From Ruegeria lacuscaerulensis (GTDB lineage Bacteria; Pseudomonadota; Alphaproteobacteria; Rhodobacterales; Rhodobacteraceae), in the NCBI RefSeq assembly GCF_013034685.1, contig NZ_WQGO01000002.1, positions 1-64,000 of the forward strand: DNA of 64,000 nucleotides, given 5' to 3'. Under the pieces are notes generated by a model. The model did not search any database. It was not told the DNA's origin and saw nothing but the letters and a program-made list of their open reading frames with translations. The translations under genes were made by a program, and so were the position numbers. Positions 15,639 through 23,841 of this stretch are shown here, piece after piece (position 1 is the stretch's first letter; each line of letters begins with the position of its first letter).

Positions 15639-15667
15639 TCTTTAGGGCAGATGGCGTGGGTTTCCAA
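15639..15667 (-). promoter_or_regulatory. Promoter of rplJ-rplL-rpoB-rpoC
   Basis: On the leftward strand TTGGAA (15662-15667) and TAAAGA (15639-15644) are separated by exactly 17 bases. It is needed because rightward genes separate rplJ from rplA. Confidence 0.6.
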
Positions 15668-15776
15668 GAGGTAAATTGCGGATTAGGCGCGGTTTTGCCA
15701 TGGCATTGACAAGGGCTGCAACTGCCCGTCCATTGGGCAGATTATCAGACACGCCTGGACACGGTTCCCTCCAAGA

Positions 15777-16742
15777 ATGCACCCCCTTTCGGACGAAGAA
15801 TTTCACCGCGCCTCCCGCTATGTGGACGAGTTCGCCCGGCAAATCGGGGCCAATCCGGTTGGTGCGTTCGATTGCATCTACCGATCTCATGACTTTCCTG
15901 ACACGCGTATGGTGATTAAACTGTGTGCTGCACATGAGGTGTACGCCCTCAAGATCGACATCGACTCCCCTGACACTGGACGGCTGAAACAAGAATTCGG
16001 CCACCTTAACACCTTGTCGGAGTACTTTTCGCCTAAGAAAGAGTCCGACGTCGTGCACCCGGTCTATCTTTCGCCGTCTCAGGTGTTCTTTGTCACCCCC
16101 TTCATCGACCGACCAACCGCCGCAGACCTGATCCACAACAGCATAGATGACGCCCAAGTCGCCCAGATCTATCGCCGCGCCGGCGCGTGGCTGAACGATC
16201 TACATTCTTTCCGTCCGTCCAAGGAGTACGGATTTCGCCCCAAATGGATGACTGACCTGATCGCAGAGTTGAACGCACAGGTTCCACCTTCGGTTCGGGC
16301 CGACAGTGACGTCATGCTCAGGGTGCTGTTGGCCGAGATGGCTGGCCTGAGGGGCGCGCCGGAGACCCAGGTCCTGGCCCATGGTGATTTCCACAGCCAG
16401 AACCTGATTGTCGGGCAAGGGCAGATGGTCGGGCTGGATTTTACTGAAACCCGCGAAAAACTGGCGGTTTATGATATTGTAGACTTCCTGAAGTCAGATG
16501 TTTTCCGCAACGCGCCGACCGACGCCATTGACCGCAGTGGAACCGTGCAAGCCAACAAACAGATGTTCCTACGTCGATATCGCCACCCGTTCCGTATGGA
16601 CGTCCTCGATTTCTGTCTGCGTGCCCGACTATTGATTGACTGGCTGTCCCTTTGGCAAGCTGATCACCCATATAGCGCCTATGATGAGGACAGGCGGCAA
16701 AGGCTCGGCGACCGGTTGCGTCTTGCGTTCCAAAAGCCCTGA
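15777..16742 (+). CDS. APH/choline-kinase-family phosphotransferase
   Basis: The 321-residue cytoplasmic protein has the catalytic loop of aminoglycoside-phosphotransferase-like kinases: HGDFHSQN with the base Asp at residue 204, followed by the metal-binding Asp in GLDFTE at 221. The N-terminal lobe carries IKLCAAHEVYALKID, likely strands with the ATP-binding lysine. The substrate could be a small alcohol or sugar; nothing supports antibiotic resistance in particular. It runs rightward between two leftward ribosomal operons. No strong ribosome site precedes the ATG. Confidence 0.75.
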   Translation: MHPLSDEEFHRASRYVDEFARQIGANPVGAFDCIYRSHDFPDTRMVIKLCAAHEVYALKIDIDSPDTGRLKQEFGHLNTLSEYFSPKKESDVVHPVYLSPSQVFFVTPFIDRPTAADLIHNSIDDAQVAQIYRRAGAWLNDLHSFRPSKEYGFRPKWMTDLIAELNAQVPPSVRADSDVMLRVLLAEMAGLRGAPETQVLAHGDFHSQNLIVGQGQMVGLDFTETREKLAVYDIVDFLKSDVFRNAPTDAIDRSGTVQANKQMFLRRYRHPFRMDVLDFCLRARLLIDWLSLWQADHPYSAYDEDRRQRLGDRLRLAFQKP

Positions 16743-16881
16743 CTACACTGACGCTTTTTTGTAACGACATGGAAAGGTTTTGATATTTACCCTCTCGACC
16801 TGCACCAATATTTTGGTCCAGATTGCCTCGAAAAAATGATCCGTGATCCGGATCTTCATCAGCTACAGGTGTTCGTATTCA

Positions 16882-17907
16882 ATGGTACTTCGCAGCTTTT
16901 TTGCCCAGGACAGTGAAGCTCTGATCGTCACGTCCAGCCCCGACAGCTCGATTGAAGGCGATCCGATCATCAACAACTCGGACACCCCCGACGGAACGAT
17001 TTTTGAATACTCCGGAGGCTTTGGCACCACTGTCACGCTGGATGACACCAGCGGCAGCCCTAACGTCTTCAACGATGACCAAGAAGCCGGGCACGTCATC
17101 ACGGATGGTGGCGGTATCGTCGCCGACGGTACCCAGGTCGAATCCGAATCCATCATCGTTGTCCGCGCCCTCGACGAAAACGGAGTACCTACCGGCCCCG
17201 AGATCGAGATTTATGTCTTTTCGCAAAATGGCATCACCTCGGACGTTTGGGGTTTTGCAACATCCGAACCGCTGACACCCGGCACGTCCTACATCAAGAT
17301 TTCCGGTTCCAACGCTGGGTCGTCTTCCTATGATGACTATATCCCTTGCTTTGGCCCCGGCACGTTGATCGAAACCGTCGATGGCGAAGTCGAAGTAGCC
17401 CTGCTGAAAAAAGGTCAAATGGTCTGGACCCGCGACGCCGGGTTCCAACCCATTCTGTGGATCGGCACAACCGAAGTGCAAGGCACCGGCGCCTTTGCCC
17501 CTGTCGTCATCGAAAAAGATGCGATTGGAAACAGCCGCAAGCTTATCTTGTCGCCACAGCACCGGGTACTGGTCTCGGCCCCCGTCACCGACATGCTGTT
17601 CGGCTCATCCGAAGTCTTCGTTGCCGCCAAACACCTGTGTGGCCTGCCTGGCGTTGAAATCTGCGAAATGGACAGTATCACCTACACGCATTTCATGTTC
17701 GACCGGCATCATATCGTCCGCTCGAACGGGGCACTGACTGAAAGCTATTTCTTTGGCGACACCGCCAAACACGCCCTGTCAGAGGCCCAACGGTCCGAGA
17801 TTCTAACCCTATTCCCCATGTTGAAATTCGGAGTCTCTGCTTTCGGCGAAACCGCGGCCTCGACCATCAGCGCCCGCGAGGCAGAGGTTCTGCGCGCTTA
17901 CCTGTAA
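16882..17907 (+). CDS. Hint-domain protein
   Basis: The open frame extends to 16843; I prefer the ATG at 16882 (start MVLRSFFAQ, 341 residues) because the family begins this way, although AGGTG lies about 10 bases upstream. The first half is an acidic, Gly/Ser/Thr-rich beta-type domain. The second half opens with CFGPGTLIETVDGEVEV and holds LSPQHRVLV, the fold of intein/hedgehog self-processing (Hint) domains. The nucleophile Cys is present, but no C-extein follows a canonical HN. Many Roseobacters carry several such proteins, possibly secreted. Function unknown. Confidence 0.75.
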   Translation: MVLRSFFAQDSEALIVTSSPDSSIEGDPIINNSDTPDGTIFEYSGGFGTTVTLDDTSGSPNVFNDDQEAGHVITDGGGIVADGTQVESESIIVVRALDENGVPTGPEIEIYVFSQNGITSDVWGFATSEPLTPGTSYIKISGSNAGSSSYDDYIPCFGPGTLIETVDGEVEVALLKKGQMVWTRDAGFQPILWIGTTEVQGTGAFAPVVIEKDAIGNSRKLILSPQHRVLVSAPVTDMLFGSSEVFVAAKHLCGLPGVEICEMDSITYTHFMFDRHHIVRSNGALTESYFFGDTAKHALSEAQRSEILTLFPMLKFGVSAFGETAASTISAREAEVLRAYL

Positions 17908-17911
17908 ACGC

Positions 17912-17945
17912 AAAAAAACCGGGCTGCATTTCGGCAACCCGGTTT
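17912..17945 (-). terminator. Terminator after rplA (also faces the Hint gene)
   Basis: AAACCGGGTTGCC/GGCAGCCCGGTTT-type stem, loop GAAAT region, followed on the leftward strand by seven T residues (17912-17918). The rightward U-run is weak. It lies between convergent rplA and the Hint-domain gene and ends the rplKA transcript. Confidence 0.8.
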
Positions 17946-17968
17946 CAAATCTGCATTGACGGAAGGGC

Positions 17969-18667
17969 TTATTCGCCCGACGCAGCCGCCACATCCAGGG
18001 TCACACCGGGGCCCATGGTCGAGCTCAGTGCGATCTTTTTCATGTAGGTGCCTTTTGCACCCGACGGCTTGGCCTTGGCCACAGCCGAGACGAAAGCACG
18101 GACGTTTTCGGCCAGCTTAGCTTCGTCAAACGACGCTTTGCCAACGCCTGCGTGCACAACGCCGCCTTTTTCCGCCTTGAACTGAACTTCACCGCCTTTG
18201 GCTGCTTCCACGGCCGCTTTCACGTCCATGGTCACGGTGCCAACCTTGGGGTTCGGCATCAAGTTGCGGGGGCCCAGAACCTTACCCAGACGGCCAACGA
18301 TGGGCATCATGTCCGGGGTCGCAATGCAGCGATCGAATTCGATGGTGCCGCCCTGAATGGTTTCCATCAGGTCTTCTGCTCCAACGATATCCGCACCTGC
18401 TTCTTTCGCTTCGTCCGCCTTGGGACCACGCGCGAACACAGCAACGCGCATCGCTTTACCGGTGCCGTTGGGCAGACCAACAACGCCACGAACCATCTGG
18501 TCTGCGTGACGAGTGTCAACGCCCAGGTTCATCGCGATTTCGATGGTCTCGTCGAATTTCGAGGTTGCATTGGCTTTGACCAGGGCAACTGCATCTTCAA
18601 CCGACAGGTTTTCTTTGCCGGCGACAGCTTCGCGCGCAGCGCGGGTGCGTTTACCAAGTTTTGCCAT
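17969..18667 (-). CDS. rplA: 50S ribosomal protein L1
   Basis: A 232-residue L1-stalk protein that binds 23S rRNA and usually represses its own operon by binding the mRNA. Typical landmarks are [18 protein letters not shown] and [11 protein letters not shown]. It is separated from rplK by a single base, so translation is almost certainly coupled. It ends at a strong terminator, so rplJ needs its own promoter. Confidence 0.98.
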   Translation of the reverse strand: MAKLGKRTRAAREAVAGKENLSVEDAVALVKANATSKFDETIEIAMNLGVDTRHADQMVRGVVGLPNGTGKAMRVAVFARGPKADEAKEAGADIVGAEDLMETIQGGTIEFDRCIATPDMMPIVGRLGKVLGPRNLMPNPKVGTVTMDVKAAVEAAKGGEVQFKAEKGGVVHAGVGKASFDEAKLAENVRAFVSAVAKAKPSGAKGTYMKKIALSSTMGPGVTLDVAAASGE

Positions 18668-18668
18668 C

Positions 18669-19118
18669 TTACTTCACCTCGATGCCCATGGAGCGGGCCG
18701 AGCCCAGGATGATCTGCATTGCGCCTTCGATATCGTTGGCATTCAGATCTTTCATTTTGGCTTCGGCGATTTCGCGAACCTGCTTCGAGGTCACGGTTGC
18801 CACGGTCTCGCGACCGGGGTTTTCCGCGCCACGGGGGCGGTTACGCTTGCCAACCGGCTTCAGGCCAGCGGCTTTTTTCAGGTAATAAGACGCGGGCGGC
18901 GTCTTGATGTCCATGGTGAAGGACTTGTCCTGATAATAGGTGATCACAGTCGGGCAAGGGGCGCCTTGCTCCATGTCTGCGGTCTTGGCGTTGAACGCCT
19001 TGCAGAATTCCATGATGTTGATGCCGCGCTGACCCAGCGCCGGACCAACTGGCGGCGAAGGGTTCGCCTGACCTGCAGGAACCTGCAGCTTCATTGTACC
19101 AGCAAGCTTCTTGGCCAT
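18669..19118 (-). CDS. rplK: 50S ribosomal protein L11
   Basis: A 149-residue protein of the GTPase-associated centre. The N-terminus [20 protein letters not shown] is the family signature, and the C-terminal RNA-binding domain includes [20 protein letters not shown]. In most related genomes nusG lies directly upstream; here about 3.7 kb of other genes intervene and a separate promoter is visible. Confidence 0.98.
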   Translation of the reverse strand: MAKKLAGTMKLQVPAGQANPSPPVGPALGQRGINIMEFCKAFNAKTADMEQGAPCPTVITYYQDKSFTMDIKTPPASYYLKKAAGLKPVGKRNRPRGAENPGRETVATVTSKQVREIAEAKMKDLNANDIEGAMQIILGSARSMGIEVK

Positions 19119-19137
19119 TTGGTTTTCCTTTCAACTC

Positions 19138-19157
19138 GGGTGAAACGCGTTTCACCC
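19138..19157. repeat. Perfect 20-bp palindrome in the rplK leader
   Basis: GGGTGAAACGCGTTTCACCC is self-complementary across all 20 bases and lies 20 bp upstream of the rplK ATG. A second palindrome GGGATCGCGATCCC follows at 19182-19195. Either could be a protein-binding site or the base of an L1-binding mRNA structure. Confidence 0.6.
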
Positions 19158-19242
19158 AGACTATGTTGCGTGGTCCGATCCGGGATCGCGATCCCAGCAA
19201 CCTCCCACGAGAGAATCTCGCCCGAAGACGATAGAGGCGGCA

Positions 19243-19269
19243 TTTATAGTGGAATGGTGGGGTTGGCAA
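19243..19269 (-). promoter_or_regulatory. Promoter of rplK-rplA
   Basis: On the leftward strand TTGCCA (19264-19269) and TATAAA (19243-19248) are 15 bases apart (16 if the -35 is CTTGCC). It leaves a leader of about 120 bases before rplK. The rest of 19119-19428 holds the palindromes and no gene I can support. Confidence 0.5.
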
Positions 19270-19428
19270 GTGGATGTCGCGCTATTGCCAGTTTGACTTT
19301 TTGTATTGTCCGGACCTCAGTGGCTTTTGGGAACAATCAAACAGAATAATTCATCTGAATACATAAGTTGCGTCAGAGAACAAGGCGGGTATCTTGGAGC
19401 AAATTGGCTACAAAAGAAGTGATCAGGG

Positions 19429-20289
19429 ATGGCGTCATCTCGGCTAAACAAGGGGCTACTGATATGCGTGCTCTTAGCTATGTTGCCCGGATGCGGCAGC
19501 AAAGCTCAGGATCAGGGTGGTGCGTCCGACGCAACTTCCCAAACCAGCGTGTCCAACACCGATGCTGCTTTCGATGCGACAGGAATTGATCCCAGCACCT
19601 ATTCGGGTCAGTTTCAGGTCAAGCTGACCAAAGAAGTTCCGCTGCGCGATATTCCAGTCCCCTTCACAGTCTACGCCGGCCTGGAGGAATCCAGCCCAAC
19701 TCGGCTGCGATTGCGGGCGTTCATGGATTTGCGCGGATTGCAGGAAAAGGCACCGCAAATACTGACCGGTCCGTTGGAAGAAACCTGCAAGCGTCAGATC
19801 TATCTCGACATCCAAGACGTCACCGCCATAGGTGAAACCGTAAAGGTTAAGGGTTCGGCTCGTGCTCAATTCACGCGGTGCAAACGGAATGAAGAACCGG
19901 GCTTTCAATATTTTGGGGCCACGGTAGATGCAATTGCTGTCGCCAAGGCGGAAGTTAAGGGCCAATGCCTTACATTCAGTATCGAAAGCGCGGACCTCAG
20001 CCCGCGTGGGTTCATCGGAACTGTTACCAATCTTTTCGGGCTGACCGACCGCATCAACGAAGCGATCCTTGAAAAGGGTGGAGAGTTTCTGGCAGCCAAC
20101 CCGGTTTGCCCACCACTGCCGGAAGAATTCACAGTTCTTGATCCAATTTACGAGTCTGGTGGAACACGTGAAGTTGCACCCGGGGGAATGGGCGCTGCTG
20201 TTGTTGGATCAGCCGACGTAAGCGCCGAGACAATAGTCAAAGTTCTTGCGGGTCTAAAGAACCTTGGTGTTTTGGAGTTTGCTGAATGA
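19429..20289 (+). CDS. Predicted lipoprotein, four-cysteine family of unknown function (paralog 1)
   Basis: The 286-residue product starts with a lipoprotein signal ending in the lipobox LPGC (Cys 22), so the mature protein should be lipid-anchored outside the inner membrane. Beyond that are four cysteines at 120, 151, 180 and 227, probably two disulfides. It shares with the next gene the sequence pattern L(R/D)DLRG, cysteine spacings of 31 and 47 residues, and a C-terminal LDPxYESGGxRE block. I recognise no family. It overlaps the next gene by ATGA, so they form a coupled pair. By eye the GC is lower than the ribosomal genes around it, consistent with acquisition. Confidence 0.75.
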   Translation: MASSRLNKGLLICVLLAMLPGCGSKAQDQGGASDATSQTSVSNTDAAFDATGIDPSTYSGQFQVKLTKEVPLRDIPVPFTVYAGLEESSPTRLRLRAFMDLRGLQEKAPQILTGPLEETCKRQIYLDIQDVTAIGETVKVKGSARAQFTRCKRNEEPGFQYFGATVDAIAVAKAEVKGQCLTFSIESADLSPRGFIGTVTNLFGLTDRINEAILEKGGEFLAANPVCPPLPEEFTVLDPIYESGGTREVAPGGMGAAVVGSADVSAETIVKVLAGLKNLGVLEFAE

Positions 20290-21050
20290 GGCTTTGGTTA
20301 ATTATCCCAGTCTTGATGGCAGCCGTAGTGGGTGCCCGAGCCCCATACGCCCAACAGGTGGATTTTATCATCGACGCGACGTTGCCAGTTCGCGATACGG
20401 ATTTGCCCTACAAGCTAAATCTGACCCTAACTGCCGTTGACACTACACGGATAGGCGTCGGAGCATTACTCGACTTACGGGGCGCACAGAAAATTGTGCC
20501 CGAAAGACTGGCTGACAACGCGATAGTCGACAATTGCGGTCTGCAAGTCAGGCTGGATGACATAAGCTTTGGGGCCAAGGACGATGCAATTGATTTAGAC
20601 GGCGAGGTTACTGTTACACTCTTTGAGTGCAGCCGCACCAGTGAGCGCGATTTTCAACGCGGCCAAGAAAAGAATTCCATTCTGGCGAACATGTCCACCG
20701 AAGCGACTGTCGAACTGCGCGACAATTGCGCCTACATCAAACTAATCGATCTCACGCTCACGGCGCCTAAAGCGCAGCGCGAACAAATCTTGGAAGACGA
20801 CACCCTCGAGTCCGTAAAAGAATTGATGCTGGCAGCTGTAGATCTTGTGCTCAACGAAACCCCATTGTGCCCGGAATTGCCGGCGGAACTCGCTTCACTT
20901 GACCCGGTCTACGAAAGCGGTGGCCCGCGCGAGATCGGAGACGGTGGACTTGGTATATTGCTTGACGGATCTGTTGATGTCAGCCCGTCAACAATTCTGG
21001 ATGTATTGACAGTGCTTCAGCAACAGGAACTCATTCCCGGTCGGCCCTAA
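20286..21050 (+). CDS. Predicted exported protein, four-cysteine family of unknown function (paralog 2)
   Basis: The 254-residue product has a signal peptide (MRLWLIIPVLMAAVVGARA, likely cut before or near PYAQQ) without a lipobox, so it should be free in the periplasm. Cysteines at 84, 115, 148 and 195 repeat the 31- and 47-residue spacings of the upstream lipoprotein, and the shared tail reads LDPVYESGGPRE then a DVSxxTILDVL segment. The start codon lies inside the stop of the upstream gene. The pair looks like an old tandem duplication giving one anchored and one soluble form. Function unknown. Confidence 0.75.
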   Translation: MRLWLIIPVLMAAVVGARAPYAQQVDFIIDATLPVRDTDLPYKLNLTLTAVDTTRIGVGALLDLRGAQKIVPERLADNAIVDNCGLQVRLDDISFGAKDDAIDLDGEVTVTLFECSRTSERDFQRGQEKNSILANMSTEATVELRDNCAYIKLIDLTLTAPKAQREQILEDDTLESVKELMLAAVDLVLNETPLCPELPAELASLDPVYESGGPREIGDGGLGILLDGSVDVSPSTILDVLTVLQQQELIPGRP

Positions 21051-21136
21051 CCTCGGAGTGTTGCAACCGTTTCTTGCCAAAAAAGCGCCGCAGTGTTTTG
21101 GGCAGCACGGGCGTTCCATTTCCAGGCACAGAGCGT

Positions 21137-21385
21137 TTAGCCCTGCTTCGTAACCTGCGTAAAGTCCAGCTCCACCGGTGTTTCCCGACCAAAGATCGAG
21201 ACCGAAACTTTCAGCTTCTGGATCTGGTCATCCACGCCTTCGACCATGCCATCAAAATCCTCGAATGGGCCGTCGTTGACCTTGGCCTTCTCGCCAACTT
21301 CACAGCTGATCATCAGTTTCGGCGCTTCTTCGCCTTCCTGAACGCGGTTGATAGAGTTCACTAGGTTATAACCCTGTTTCTGCAT
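21137..21385 (-). pseudogene. Truncated second copy of nusG (KOW-domain fragment)
   Basis: An 82-codon open frame matches the last part of the intact NusG at 22850-23383. It lacks the N-terminal NGN domain and also 25 internal codons (the segment after VNSINRV in the intact gene). By hand alignment the final 69 codons differ at 4 amino acids but at about 16 further codons silently. The start would be an ATG without a convincing ribosome site. It could be a relic of recombination with a foreign nusG, or a retained KOW-only protein; the silent-change excess means it is not simply a decaying recent duplicate. Confidence 0.8.
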
Positions 21386-21398
21386 CGCGCCTCGGGAA

Positions 21399-21514
21399 AA
21401 ACCTCCGCCAGCAAAGCAAATCCCCGCGCACCGATCACGTCTTGGCTATTGTGACACTGCACGAGGGGCAGTTGTGCTATAGTGACTGCAACTATACGTA
21501 TTTGGCGGAGGTTT
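21399..21514. repeat. 12-bp inverted repeat around the promoter of the peptidoglycan-binding gene
   Basis: AAACCTCCGCCA (21399-21410) is the exact reverse complement of TGGCGGAGGTTT (21503-21514). The right copy contains the Shine-Dalgarno GGAGG of the gene starting at 21518. The arms are 92 bp apart, one next to the nusG fragment. Confidence 0.6.
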
Positions 21515-21517
21515 ATT

Positions 21518-22753
21518 ATGATTATTCGATTCATCACAACACTGGGCATCGCGCTCTCGCTTGCCATTACAGCTCCACAGGTGGCCCGAGCGGATGCGGG
21601 CGAAATTCTTGGCGGTGCCGTCGTGGGTGGCGTCATTGGCTACGCAATCGGTAAAGAGCAAGGAAAGAAGCAATCCAGCCGATCAACAACAACGCGGACT
21701 TACAGATCGGGTATTCCGTCCACCTCACAGGGCGCTCAAACACAGACTGCCCTGAACTATTTCGGCTACAATGCCGGACGAGTCGATGGCCAAGTCGGGG
21801 GCGGTACCCGCGCCGCGATCGAGCGGTATCAGGCATCGATGGGCTATCCGGTCAATGGCTATGACTTCCCCCCCTATCAAAGCGACTTTCTGAACCAGGC
21901 CTACTACTGGGCGACCAGCGGCGGGCAGGCCGCGACGCAACTGTCGGGTCAGCCACTTTTGTTTGCCTATCGTCAGCAGGTTCACAGCGGTGCAGCGCTG
22001 GCGGCTGCCCCGCAGCCCCAGGCTCAGGCTCCGGCCCCTATCACTCCGGTTGTGACTGCCCAGCCCGAGACCACACCCGCAGAAGCCCCAACCGAAACCG
22101 CATCGACGGGCAGCTTGCCCAGCCTCTTTGCCGGTGGCACAGCACGGCCCTCACTTGCCAACCGGTGCAGTGCGGTGATGCTGCAAACCTCGACCAATGG
22201 CGGATACACCACACTGGCCAATATGTCGGACCCAGATTTCGCCCTGAGCGAGCAGTTCTGCCTGGCCCGTAGCTATGCCATGGCGCGTGGTGAAGAACTG
22301 ATCCAGGACATTCAGGGCCTGACCCCCGATCAGATCAGCACGCAATGTGCCGCCTTTGGTGACACCCTGTCGCCGCAGGTGGTTGCGCTTTCGCTCAGCT
22401 CGAAAGCCGATGCGGAAAGCCAGATGCGCAAATTCGCTCTGGATACCGGGCTGAGCCCAGCCGATCTGTCCGCCACAAGCAAGGTCTGTCTGTCGCTCGG
22501 CTACCGTCAGGACAACATGGATACCGCAGTTGGCTCGGCACTGATGCTGGTCGCCTTGGGTGAGCCTGCCTACGGAGAACTGGTCGGCCACCACCTGCGC
22601 GAAGGCTTTGGGGTGCAGGAACGTCAGGACCTTGCAATGCAATGGTATGACGCAAGCCTGTCGGCGCTTGACGCCGGATCGCAAGCGGTGTTCCTGCCGT
22701 CGCAAACCGACCGCCCGCAGCTTTTGCGTGCGGCCATGGTGCAGGCGCAATAA
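21518..22753 (+). CDS. Exported protein with glycine zipper and peptidoglycan-binding-like domain
   Basis: The frame opens at 21482, but GGAGG lies 7 bases before the ATG at 21518, which also gives a proper signal peptide (MIIRFITTLGIALSLAITAP, cut after ARA near residue 26). The 411-residue product continues with a Gly-rich EILGGAVVGGVIGYAIGKEQGKK helix region, a PG_binding_1-like segment (LNYFGYNAGRVDGQVGGGTR, about 83-102), a Pro/Ala/Gln linker and an alpha-helical C-terminal domain of about 210 residues with Cys pairs that I do not recognise. Likely a cell-envelope protein. It runs rightward between nusG and its fragment. Confidence 0.7.
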   Translation: MIIRFITTLGIALSLAITAPQVARADAGEILGGAVVGGVIGYAIGKEQGKKQSSRSTTTRTYRSGIPSTSQGAQTQTALNYFGYNAGRVDGQVGGGTRAAIERYQASMGYPVNGYDFPPYQSDFLNQAYYWATSGGQAATQLSGQPLLFAYRQQVHSGAALAAAPQPQAQAPAPITPVVTAQPETTPAEAPTETASTGSLPSLFAGGTARPSLANRCSAVMLQTSTNGGYTTLANMSDPDFALSEQFCLARSYAMARGEELIQDIQGLTPDQISTQCAAFGDTLSPQVVALSLSSKADAESQMRKFALDTGLSPADLSATSKVCLSLGYRQDNMDTAVGSALMLVALGEPAYGELVGHHLREGFGVQERQDLAMQWYDASLSALDAGSQAVFLPSQTDRPQLLRAAMVQAQ

Positions 22754-22790
22754 GCGGAGCGTTAAAAAACCAACTTTTGTGGCACTGAAA

Positions 22791-22826
22791 AGAAAAACGC
22801 CGCGTTGCTCATGGCAGCGCGGCGTT
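22791..22826 (-). terminator. Terminator after nusG
   Basis: AACGCCGCG/CGCGGCGTT, a 9-bp GC-rich stem with a 13-base loop, followed leftward by TTTTTCTTTTC. It lies 24 bp past the nusG stop, so nusG transcription should end here and not reach rplK. Confidence 0.85.
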
Positions 22827-22849
22827 AGAAATTGCTGTGAAGGCTTAAA

Positions 22850-23383
22850 TCAGCCCTGCTTGGTCACCTGTGTAAAGTCCAGCTCGACCGGTGTTTCGCG
22901 GCCAAAGATCGAGACCGAAACCTTCAGCTTCTGGTTCTCGTCGTCCACGCCTTCGACCATGCCGTCGAAATCCTCGAACGGGCCGTCGTTGACCTTGACC
23001 TTCTCGCCGACCTCGAAGGAGATCATCAGCTTGGGCGCTTCTTCGCCTTCCTGAACGCGGTTGAGGATCTGGTTCACCTCAGCATCTCGCATCGGCATCG
23101 GGCGGCCTTGCGGGCCCAGGAAACCGGTGACGCGGTTGATCGAGTTCACAAGGTGATAGCCCTGATCCGACATTTCCATGTGCACCAGTACATAACCAGG
23201 CATGAAACGGCGTTCGGTCGTGACCTTCTTGCCCCGGCGCACTTCGATCACCTCTTCGGTGGGCACCAGAACTTCGTCGATATCGTCCTCAAGGCCGTGT
23301 TCGGCCACCGACGTGCGGATCTGTTCTGCGATCTTCTTTTCGAAATTCGAAAGAACGCTGACCGAGTACCACCGTTTCGCCAT
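22850..23383 (-). CDS. nusG: Transcription termination/antitermination factor NusG
   Basis: Full-length NusG of 177 residues. The NGN domain begins [20 protein letters not shown] and binds RNA polymerase; the KOW domain (about 125-177, [20 protein letters not shown]) contacts Rho or ribosomal protein S10. It follows secE, with a 190-bp gap containing a terminator-like hairpin. A fragment of a second copy lies 1.5 kb downstream. Confidence 0.98.
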   Translation of the reverse strand: MAKRWYSVSVLSNFEKKIAEQIRTSVAEHGLEDDIDEVLVPTEEVIEVRRGKKVTTERRFMPGYVLVHMEMSDQGYHLVNSINRVTGFLGPQGRPMPMRDAEVNQILNRVQEGEEAPKLMISFEVGEKVKVNDGPFEDFDGMVEGVDDENQKLKVSVSIFGRETPVELDFTQVTKQG

Positions 23384-23454
23384 GAACCTGTCGTCCTTGT
23401 TTGCCTTTGGGCCGCGACTGCGCCCGTCGTTTGAATTCAGTTACGTCATCCGGA

Positions 23455-23485
23455 ATAAAAAGCGGCGCGCGGTCCGAATCGCCGC
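23455..23485 (-). terminator. Possible attenuator between secE and nusG
   Basis: On the leftward strand GCGGCG and CGCCGC pair around a 12-base loop and are followed by TTTTTATT. It lies 90 bp after secE and 70 bp before nusG. It may lower read-through or mean that nusG has its own promoter in the remaining gap. Confidence 0.55.
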
Positions 23486-23575
23486 ACGCCCATTCCGAAG
23501 AGTCCCGCGTGACCTACAAGGACATCGCGTGCTGTGCAAGGGGGAAGCTACGTTTCCACCCAACCCCAAACGGGT

Positions 23576-23773
23576 TTAGCCGAACGCACCAAGGATCAGT
23601 TGCAGACCCCCGCGAATGCCCAGATCGACCAATGCAAAAAACACAGCGGTAAGAGCCGCCATGATGAACACCATGACCGTGGTCAGCAGAACCTCGCGGC
23701 GCGTGGGCCACACGACCTTTGCAACTTCGGCGCGGACTTGCTGAATGAACTGGATCGGATTCATGGTAGCCAT
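23576..23773 (-). CDS. secE: Preprotein translocase subunit SecE
   Basis: The 65-residue membrane protein has the compact SecE layout: an amphipathic FIQQVRAEVAKVVWPTRREV segment with the conserved VxWPTRxE motif, then one membrane span (about 31-55). With SecY and SecG it forms the export channel. ATG at 23764 (MNPIQF) is an alternative start three codons in. It lies directly upstream of nusG as in most bacteria. Confidence 0.96.
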   Translation of the reverse strand: MATMNPIQFIQQVRAEVAKVVWPTRREVLLTTVMVFIMAALTAVFFALVDLGIRGGLQLILGAFG

Positions 23774-23841
23774 TTGGCGGTGTTCTCTCTGCTAGCGGAT
23801 GGGCCGGACATAACCGGGCATTGCGGCAATTTCAAGGGCTG

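Noticed and set aside
15695..15730. TTGACA at 15708 as a promoter for the kinase gene
   Set aside because: No acceptable -10 lies 16-18 bases downstream.
23774..23841. tRNA-Trp expected upstream of secE
   Set aside because: I searched by eye for a cloverleaf and conserved arms and found none; ccoS lies directly upstream. No tRNA was recognised elsewhere in the window.
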